This document shows, in pieces, positions 7,763-12,028 of a stretch of 12,028 nucleotides of DNA. The first letter of the stretch is position 1; every line of letters starts with the position of its first letter. The stretch lies in contig JAZSRU010000130.1 of NCBI GenBank assembly GCA_045538635.1, positions 1 to 12,028 on the forward strand. The letters run 5' to 3'. Source of the DNA: RGIG5270 sp045538635. Lineage in GTDB: Bacteria > Verrucomicrobiota > Lentisphaeria > Victivallales > Victivallaceae. Below the pieces are notes generated by a model. It saw only the letters and a list, made by a program, of their open reading frames with translations. It was not told the origin of the DNA and did not search any database. The position numbers were made by a program, and so were the translations under genes.

Positions 7763-8653
7763 ATGACTGCAAAAATTATTGACGGAAAAATGATTTCAGC
7801 AGAAGTCAATCGCGAAAATGCTGAAAAAGTTGCCTTTTTGAAAAGCAAGAATATCACCCCCGGACTTGCCGTGATTCTGGTCGGCGACAATCCTGCTTCA
7901 CAGGTTTATGTGCGTGCCAAGGTCAAAAAATGTGAAGAACTGGGCATCCGCTCATTTCATCATGTCCTTGACAAAGATGCCACGATGGATGAACTGCTGG
8001 CGTTGATCGATCGTTTGAACAAAGATGAAAATGTTCACGGCATTCTCGTTCAGAGTCCGCCGCCGCCGCAGATCGATGAGCAGAAAGTTATTGAATCCAT
8101 TGTTCCCGAAAAAGATGTGGACTGTTTTCATGCGGTAAATGTCGGTAAAATGCTGCTCGGCAGAACTGACGGATTTTTTCCTTGCACGCCCTATGGTGTC
8201 ATGATCCTTCTGGAAAAAAGCGGAGTTGAAACCGCAGGCAAACACGTTGTTGTTATCGGCCGCTCCAATATTGTCGGCAAACCCATGACCGCTCTTATGC
8301 TTCAGAAAAATCCCCATGCCAATGCGACAGTTACCTGCGTTCATTCCATGACACGCAATCTTGCTGAACTTGTCCGTCAGGCAGACATTGTTGTTGCCGC
8401 CATCGGCAAACCTGAATTTGTTACTGCCGATATGATCAAAGAAGGTGCGGTCGTTATTGACGTCGGTATTAACCGTGTTGCAGATGCTTCAGCGCCAAAA
8501 GGTTACAAGCTTGTCGGTGATGTGAAATATGATGAGGTCGCAGAAAAAGCTTCAGCAATCACTCCTGTTCCCGGCGGTGTCGGTCCGATGACTATTGCTG
8601 TGCTGATGCAGAACACAATCAAAAGCTGTCTGATGCATCACGAGCTTGCGTAA
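7763..8653 (+). CDS. folD: Bifunctional methylenetetrahydrofolate dehydrogenase/cyclohydrolase FolD
   Basis: FolD interconverts 5,10-methylene-, methenyl- and 10-formyl-tetrahydrofolate in the cytoplasm and normally makes NADPH. The 296-residue protein has the active-site Y49 and K53 in YVRAKVKKCEE, Q97 in the VQSPPPP loop and D120 in PEKDVDCFH. It also has PCTPYGVMILL (140-150), the nucleotide-binding GRSNIVGKP (166-174) and the C-terminal PVPGGVGPMT (268-277). The family usually reads KDVDGFH; here the Gly is Cys (C121), a mild departure beside the catalytic Asp. It is read in the same cluster as trxB and rex, 14 nt before rex. Confidence 0.96.
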   Translation: MTAKIIDGKMISAEVNRENAEKVAFLKSKNITPGLAVILVGDNPASQVYVRAKVKKCEELGIRSFHHVLDKDATMDELLALIDRLNKDENVHGILVQSPPPPQIDEQKVIESIVPEKDVDCFHAVNVGKMLLGRTDGFFPCTPYGVMILLEKSGVETAGKHVVVIGRSNIVGKPMTALMLQKNPHANATVTCVHSMTRNLAELVRQADIVVAAIGKPEFVTADMIKEGAVVIDVGINRVADASAPKGYKLVGDVKYDEVAEKASAITPVPGGVGPMTIAVLMQNTIKSCLMHHELA

Positions 8654-8667
8654 CGGAAAATTTTATC

Positions 8668-9315
8668 ATGCCCGTACATAAGGTTTTGAAATCGCCGACG
8701 ATCAGGCGTTTCCCAACATATTTGTATAAACTTTTTGAATTGCGTGCGCTGGGAGAACAGATAGTTTCTGCTCCGGTTCTTGCCGAGTATATGAATATCG
8801 GTGAAATCGTTGTGCGCAAAGATCTTGCACTTACCGGTATTACCGGGCGCTCCGGAGTCGGATATCAGATCGACCAGTTGATAGACGGGATAAAATCTTT
8901 TCTGAATTGGCACAACACAACAGAAGCGGTTCTGGTGGGGGCTGGATCTCTCGGCAGTGCCATTCTGGGGTATGAGGGCTTTGAGGATTGCGGTTTGAAG
9001 ATAATTGCCGCATTTGATGCATCAGCAGAGAAAATCGGTTCGGTCATTCACAACCGTAAAATACTTGCTGCTGATAATTTAAGTGCGATCATTGATAAGT
9101 TGAAAGTAAAAATCGGTATTATCTGTGTACCTGCTGATTATGCTCAGCGTGTTGCTGATCAAATGGTCAAGGGCGGGATAAAAGGTATTTGGAATTTTGC
9201 CAATGTCGCTTTGAAAGTGCCGCATGATGTGATTGTTCAGCGCGAAGTGATTGCAGGGGGGCTTGCTCTTTTGTCAGTCAAGCTGGCAAACAGCAGCGGG
9301 GAAATAAGTGATTGA
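8668..9315 (+). CDS. rex: Redox-sensing transcriptional repressor Rex
   Basis: Rex is a dimeric repressor that binds DNA when NADH is low and lets go when NADH rises, so it tunes respiration and fermentation genes. The 215 residues have an N-terminal winged-helix domain (about 1-80) with the family pattern TIRRFPTYLYKL and IVVRKDLALTGITGRSGVGY. The last part of this contains the recognition helix and wing. A Rossmann domain follows, with GAGSLGSA (91-98) and an acidic residue ending beta-2 (IIAAFDA, D117), as expected for NADH preference. The C-terminal swapped helix is short. The start ATG at 8668 has a weak RBS (AACGGA about 10 nt away). It is the last gene of the plus-strand cluster and ends 2 nt from the stop of the convergent gene. 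No clear Rex operator (TTGTGAA-4 nt-TTCACAA) was found in the window by eye. Confidence 0.93.
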   Translation: MPVHKVLKSPTIRRFPTYLYKLFELRALGEQIVSAPVLAEYMNIGEIVVRKDLALTGITGRSGVGYQIDQLIDGIKSFLNWHNTTEAVLVGAGSLGSAILGYEGFEDCGLKIIAAFDASAEKIGSVIHNRKILAADNLSAIIDKLKVKIGIICVPADYAQRVADQMVKGGIKGIWNFANVALKVPHDVIVQREVIAGGLALLSVKLANSSGEISD

Positions 9316-9317
9316 TT

Positions 9318-10007
9318 TCAAAGCGGACGGTATTTCCATTGGTCGATCAATGGAACCGGATGCGGATAAAAACGATGCAGTGCCGCATAAAAAGCTTTGG
9401 AGTGATTCATGTGCAGGCGGTGGGCGAGTTCGTGACAGATCGTGTGGCGTATGAAGTCTTCCGGACACATTATCAGGTGCAGTGCGAAATTCAAATCTCC
9501 TTTTGAATTGCATGAACCCCAGCGTTTTGCTGCATTGCTGATGCGTATTTTGCCGATAGTCAAGCCGAAATCTGCCGCGTATTGACGGCACAGGGGAACG
9601 ATAAAATTTTCGGCAAGATGTTTGTAGAGTTTCTGCATTTCCCGTTTGTTCAATGCCGGACTGTGTGTTGAAACATAAAAGTTTTCACCGTCAAAATAAG
9701 ATGTCTGTCCCTGGAGCAGCAAACATTCTCTGCCGAGATAGAAAAATTTATCGCCGGGTTCATAAGTGCGTTTGACAAGCTGCCGGGCGATATCGTTACG
9801 CTTTTTTGTGAGCCATGGGGCGTTTTTATCAATAAATGGTGTAAGTTCTGAAATATCAATGCGCCGCAAAGATGGCAGTTTCAGCGAGATAATACATTCA
9901 TTATCAACAACTTTCAAGCCGATTGCGGCGCGTGTGCGGCGGGGAGAATATTCAATGGGAATATCTCCCAGCACAGCGTGTTTTAAAAAATCCGGTTGTC
10001 CGTTCAT
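9318..10007 (-). CDS. YgjP-type zinc metallohydrolase (DUF45/SprT-like fold)
   Basis: This 229-residue protein carries the zinc-peptidase-like signature CHELAHRLHMNHSKAFYAAL. H192, E193 and H196 form HExxH and H202 is the likely third ligand. Upstream lies RWGSCNSKGDLNF (162-174), the second hallmark of the YgjP/DUF45 group. The N-terminal 130 residues are beta-rich and include the usual FYLGRECLLL strand. Family members were annotated as M48-like peptidases; E. coli YgjP has also been described as a UTP pyrophosphatase, so the reaction here is open. The ATG at 10007 shares its A with the TGA of the esterase gene (TGATG), and the RBS is poor, so translation is probably coupled. It converges with rex with a 2-nt gap. 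Confidence 0.88.
   Translation of the reverse strand: MNGQPDFLKHAVLGDIPIEYSPRRTRAAIGLKVVDNECIISLKLPSLRRIDISELTPFIDKNAPWLTKKRNDIARQLVKRTYEPGDKFFYLGRECLLLQGQTSYFDGENFYVSTHSPALNKREMQKLYKHLAENFIVPLCRQYAADFGLTIGKIRISNAAKRWGSCNSKGDLNFALHLIMCPEDFIRHTICHELAHRLHMNHSKAFYAALHRFYPHPVPLIDQWKYRPL
9334..9355. repeat. Hairpin at the convergent rex/YgjP junction
   Basis: TTCCATTG (9334-9341) and CAATGGAA (9348-9355) form a perfect 8-bp stem around a 6-nt loop. It lies 18 nt past the rex stop and inside the last codons of the YgjP gene. No T-run follows on either strand, so it is not a standard intrinsic terminator. It could still protect or define the 3' end of the rex transcript. Confidence 0.4.
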
Positions 10008-10813
10008 CAGACTGTTGGAAAATCACAATTGTTTTTGAGGAATTTTGCCGCCAGTTCGATCCACATGTGAGCATTGGGATACAGATATCCGACTCCTATG
10101 CCGTGAGGTCCTTCCGGGAAAACATGGAGTTCGCATTTTCTTTTTTTCGCCCACATTGCTTTGGCAAAGCAGATTGAATTTTCAACTGGTACAGCTTCAT
10201 CGGGTGCTGTGTGCCAGATGAATGTGGGGGGAGTGTCATCGCTGACTTTATTCTGACAACACCATTCATATTTCTGCGGAGTGAGTTCCTGGGTGCCAAA
10301 GAGATTGTTGCCTGTAGGTTTATTGGCCCAATCCTGACAGATGTCAATGACCGGATAGCAGAGGATCATAGCATTTGGATTTGACGGCTGATTGTCGATT
10401 TCGTCAATTTTTTCAATCGGAATGTCTTTATATCCCGTGCCGCATGAAGCGCAGAGGTGACCGCCTGCAGAAAAGCCGAGAATGGCGATTTTGTCCGGAT
10501 CGACTTCCCATGTTTTGGCATTGGCACGGATTATGCGGATGGCGCGGAGGACATCCTGCTGCGGAGCGGGAAAGCGGTTGGGAGCAATTCTGTATTTGAG
10601 GACAAATGCGTGAAAACCCATCCGGGCAAAATGAGATGCGAGATAGCCGCCTTCATGTTCAGCGAGATGACCATATCCTCCGCCGGGGAGAACCAGCACT
10701 GCGCCGAGAGGTTTGCCATTTGAGCGTTGACGGAAAATGTCGAGAGTGGGACGGAGGATTGTTCCTTCATCCTCTTTTACTGTATTGATGCTTTTATTTT
10801 CGTACAAAAACAT
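10007..10813 (-). CDS. Alpha/beta-hydrolase, BD-FAE/acetylxylan-esterase-like
   Basis: This 268-residue serine hydrolase has an oxyanion-hole region LPGGGYGHLAEHEG (42-55), the nucleophile elbow GFSAGGH (S115), D205 in HTAPDEAVPVENS and H237 in PEGPHGIGVG, a complete triad. The pattern fits esterases that remove acetyl or feruloyl groups from plant polysaccharides (BD-FAE/Axe groups). No signal peptide is evident, so it is probably cytoplasmic and may act on imported, substituted oligosaccharides; that is an inference. The frame extends 21 codons upstream with a hydrophobic leader-like stretch. The ATG at 10813, however, has AAAGGA six bases upstream and begins where family homology should. 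It is the first gene of a two-gene unit with the YgjP-type gene. AT-rich DNA upstream has a TATACT at 10863-10868 as a possible -10 box, without a well-spaced -35. Confidence 0.88.
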   Translation of the reverse strand: MFLYENKSINTVKEDEGTILRPTLDIFRQRSNGKPLGAVLVLPGGGYGHLAEHEGGYLASHFARMGFHAFVLKYRIAPNRFPAPQQDVLRAIRIIRANAKTWEVDPDKIAILGFSAGGHLCASCGTGYKDIPIEKIDEIDNQPSNPNAMILCYPVIDICQDWANKPTGNNLFGTQELTPQKYEWCCQNKVSDDTPPTFIWHTAPDEAVPVENSICFAKAMWAKKRKCELHVFPEGPHGIGVGYLYPNAHMWIELAAKFLKNNCDFPTV

Positions 10814-10819
10814 ATAAAA

Positions 10820-10825
10820 TCCTTT
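10820..10825 (-). promoter_or_regulatory. RBS that fixes the esterase start
   Basis: AAAGGA on the minus strand lies six bases before the ATG at 10813. It favours this start over the one at 10876, which would add a hydrophobic N-terminal stretch. Confidence 0.6.
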
Positions 10826-10985
10826 CGTTTTAAAAAAGATACTGCATATAATCAAAAAATCAAGTATATTTATCAAAAAATATCTTTATTCAAACAATTT
10901 GTTGAATGATTGCTCAAGGAGTATTATTTTTCCGCTCCGTAGAGTATTTCTTCTTTTTTGCGTTCGGGGAGAGAATGTACAGACA

Positions 10986-11018
10986 CAAAAAAAGCCGTCC
11001 GTTTGAAGCGGACGGCTT
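10986..11018 (-). terminator. Intrinsic terminator of rpsD
   Basis: On the minus strand AAGCCGTCCG pairs with CGGACGGCTT (10 bp, 7-nt loop, 10992-11018) and is followed by a run of T residues. It lies about 20 nt after the rpsD stop, so rpsD appears to end a transcript here, separate from the esterase unit. Confidence 0.9.
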
Positions 11019-11038
11019 GAGAAGCGAACTTTCAGGAA

Positions 11039-11641
11039 TTAACCTGCGTAGTATTCAACGACGCTCATAAGTTTGACATCGAGCGGGAGTTCATCAACTT
11101 CCGGCTGACGGATCAAGGTAGCTTTGAGAGCTTCGAGATCAACTTCCAGATATGCGGGAGCGGCAGTGTTGTTTTTGCGTGCAGCTTCAGCGATAGCGGG
11201 AGATTTTTCAGCGTTGATAGAGATGACCTGACTGGGTTTGACGAGGTATGAAGCGCGGTCAACGCGTTTGCCGTCAACATAGATGTGACCATGGTTTACA
11301 GCCTGTTTTGCTGCAAAGATGGTGGGAGCGAAACCACAGCGGTAAACGAGAGCGTCCAGACGCTGTTCGAGGCTGCGGAAAAGTTTTTCGTGAGTAAGAC
11401 CGCTACCCATTTTAGCTTTCTGATAAGCGATAGCGAGCTGTTTTTCGCTGATGGCGTAGTGGAAACGGAGTTTTTGTTTTTCGATGAGCAATTCGCCGTA
11501 GGTTGAGAGTTTTGCGCGGCGGCCTTTGCCGTGAGGACCGGCGGGGTAAGGACGTTTAACGCTGGGGCATTTGGGGTCATTCCAAATGCACTGACCGATA
11601 CGACGGCAGAATTTGTGTTTTGCCTGACTTGCAGTTGCCAT
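11039..11641 (-). CDS. rpsD: 30S ribosomal protein S4
   Basis: S4 is a primary 16S rRNA-binding protein that starts 30S assembly and is often a translational repressor. The 200 residues include the conserved N-terminal RPYPAGPHGKGRRAKLSTYG, then EKQKLRFHYAISEKQ. The S4 RNA-binding domain follows (about 90-150, LEQRLDALVYRCGFAPTIFAAKQAVNHGHIYVDGKRVDRASYLVKPSQVI at its core) and the C-terminus is VVEYYAG. The N-terminus has H9, C12, C18 and C25, which partly resembles the zinc-binding form of S4 but with unusual spacing. The ATG at 11641 has AAAGGGA 5 nt upstream. The gene stands alone, outside the alpha-operon setting of E. coli, between its own leader and its own terminator. Confidence 0.97.
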   Translation of the reverse strand: MATASQAKHKFCRRIGQCIWNDPKCPSVKRPYPAGPHGKGRRAKLSTYGELLIEKQKLRFHYAISEKQLAIAYQKAKMGSGLTHEKLFRSLEQRLDALVYRCGFAPTIFAAKQAVNHGHIYVDGKRVDRASYLVKPSQVISINAEKSPAIAEAARKNNTAAPAYLEVDLEALKATLIRQPEVDELPLDVKLMSVVEYYAG

Positions 11642-11679
11642 AACTATCCCTTTCTATTGGATGTTTTGTTGTTTTATCC

Positions 11680-11736
11680 TTTCAGCGGTGTCAAGCCATA
11701 AAATGGGGCCGCTGAAAAGCTGCCGGCACTGTGCCG
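11680..11736 (-). promoter_or_regulatory. Structured 5' leader of rpsD, possible S4 autoregulatory element
   Basis: On the minus strand the leader shows two potential hairpins. One is CGGCA/TGCCG around a 3-nt loop, within the 13-nt palindrome at 11724-11736. The other is TTTCAGCGG/CCGCTGAAA (11709-11717 with 11680-11688) around a 20-nt loop. They end about 27 nt before the RBS. S4 regulates its own messenger through leader structures in several bacteria, so this is a reasonable candidate, but no known S4-leader consensus was matched. A consensus-like TTGACA at 11689-11694 falls in the loop without a matching -10. Confidence 0.4.
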
Positions 11737-11753
11737 ACGATTATTCAAGTCAT

Positions 11754-11783
11754 ATAATATATAACCAAAATGTAAAAATGCAA
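11754..11783 (-). promoter_or_regulatory. Candidate promoter of rpsD
   Basis: On the minus strand a TTGCAT box (11778-11783) is followed by TATATT after 16 nt or TATTAT after 18 nt (11754-11761). Transcription from here would include both leader hairpins, giving a leader of about 100 nt. Confidence 0.4.
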
Positions 11784-11804
11784 ATAAAAACATGCAATTT
11801 TAAT

Positions 11805-11853
11805 AAAAAAACGGATTTCAATTTTTGTGTGAACAAAAATGAAATCCGTTTTT
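11805..11853 (-). terminator. Intrinsic terminator of the upstream minus-strand gene (possibly bidirectional)
   Basis: A long stem pairs ACGGATTTCA plus the adjoining T5G (11811-11827) with CAAAAATGAAATCCGT (11834-11849). It has one bulged base and a 6-nt loop, and is flanked by A-runs on the left and T-runs on the right. On the minus strand a T-run follows the stem, about 100 nt beyond the stop at 11945. The symmetry means it could also stop plus-strand transcripts. Confidence 0.8.
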
Positions 11854-11857
11854 GAAC

Positions 11858-11913
11858 AAAAGTTTTTTGAAAGATGGGGTGTGGGGGAGAAAACTGTTTT
11901 TCAAAAAAGTTTT
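11858..11913. repeat. Imperfect inverted repeat with G-rich centre
   Basis: AAAAGTTTTTTGAAA (11858-11872) matches the reverse complement of TTTCAAAAAAGTTTT (11899-11913) except for one G/G mismatch. The spacer is a GGGG- and GGGGG-containing stretch. An alternative fold pairs the CCCC/GGGG and AAAAC/GTTTT parts. It sits between a gene stop and a normal terminator, so termination alone does not obviously explain it. Confidence 0.5.
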
Positions 11914-11944
11914 ACTTCCCCGCAAACATCTTCAAATCAAACTA

Positions 11945-12028
11945 TTAATCGAGTTTGCAGTCCTTGAGAGACATGAACTTCTTGGAGAGGAGTTCGCAGC
12001 CGTCTTCGGTGACGATACAGCCGCGTTC
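11945..12028 (-). CDS. C-terminal fragment of a protein, possibly M24-family peptidase
   Basis: Only the last 27 codons lie in the window; the gene runs off the right edge. The visible end reads ERGCIVTEDGCELLSKKF and closes with MSLKDCKLD and a TAA stop. The VTEDGCELLS pattern resembles the final strand of M24 peptidases (Xaa-Pro aminopeptidase type), which often end with a similar sequence. With so little sequence this is a suggestion only. A terminator follows at 11805-11853. Confidence 0.5.
   Translation of the reverse strand, partial: ERGCIVTEDGCELLSKKFMSLKDCKLD

Larger units (their letters stand above)
11642..11944. other. Non-coding region: rpsD leader/promoter, terminator and inverted-repeat element
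   Basis: About 300 bases without a credible gene. From the rpsD side it holds the rpsD RBS, two inverted repeats in the leader (11680-11717 and 11724-11736) and an AT-rich promoter candidate. Beyond these lie a strong terminator for the next minus-strand gene and an imperfect long inverted repeat with G-rich centre. The only open frames are short and of poor protein character. Confidence 0.7.

Noticed and set aside
9274..9591. Minus-strand frame of 105 codons overlapping rex and the YgjP-type gene
   Set aside because: It is a shifted frame of the YgjP-type gene, which contains the intact HExxH and RWGSC motifs in its own frame.
10929..10988. Short minus-strand frame ending in LPERKKEEILYGAEK
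   Set aside because: It looks protein-like, but its open part runs through the rpsD terminator and the only start is a GTG inside the terminator T-run without an RBS; A-rich sequence explains the Lys/Glu content.
11822..11839. Possible Rex operator in TTTTTGTGTGAACAAAAA
   Set aside because: It is the loop and upper stem of the terminator hairpin and lacks the 18-bp TTGTGAA-4 nt-TTCACAA layout.
11874..11888. G-quadruplex in the G-rich intergenic stretch
   Set aside because: Only two G-tracts of four or five are present close together, too few for a standard four-tract quadruplex.

Overview
The window looks like ordinary chromosomal housekeeping DNA from a bacterium with a Gram-negative-type envelope. 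The composition is balanced (GC roughly mid-40s by eye), genes are tightly packed, and most starts carry GGAG/AAGG-type ribosome binding sites. A lipobox protein, a FabB-like ketosynthase and a PVC-flavoured S4 protein would fit an uncultured Lentisphaerota/Verrucomicrobiota-type organism. That placement is a weak inference from protein style, not something the sequence proves. I see no mobile element, phage gene, CRISPR array, tRNA or rRNA.

Layout. (1) Nt 76-3622, minus strand: an apparent three-gene operon read from right to left, oppD/dppD-like ABC ATPase, then a membrane-anchored TPR protein, then mutL. Both junctions are 4-nt ATGA overlaps. (2) Nt 3623-3783: a divergent intergenic region with a good promoter facing right (TTGCAA, 17 nt, TATATT). 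(3) Nt 3784-9315, plus strand: a seven-gene cluster with gaps of no more than 23 nt: fabB-like ketosynthase, M42 metallopeptidase, a tiny tail-anchored membrane protein, trxB, a putative lipoprotein, folD, rex. (4) Nt 9318-10813, minus strand: an alpha/beta-hydrolase esterase coupled by TGATG to a YgjP-type metallohydrolase, which converges on rex with only 2 nt between stop codons. (5) Nt 10986-11641, minus strand: rpsD with a clear intrinsic terminator. Upstream of it lies a leader with two inverted repeats that could be an autoregulatory ribosomal-protein leader. (6) Nt 11642-11944: non-coding. It holds the rpsD leader and promoter, a strong terminator for the next gene, and an odd imperfect inverted-repeat element. 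(7) Nt 11945-12028, minus strand: the last 27 codons of another gene, possibly an M24-family peptidase.

How the genes fit together. The plus-strand cluster groups enzymes around the pyridine nucleotide pool: TrxB uses NADPH, FolD makes NADPH while moving one-carbon units, and Rex senses NADH/NAD+. It also holds a fatty-acid condensing enzyme, a peptidase and two small envelope proteins of unknown role. The minus-strand operon links mismatch repair to a peptide-transport ATPase that has no permease in view. No clearly new system is visible. The best leads are the rpsD leader, the intergenic repeat next to it, the FabB-like enzyme with an altered gating loop, and the two uncharacterised small envelope proteins in the redox cluster.
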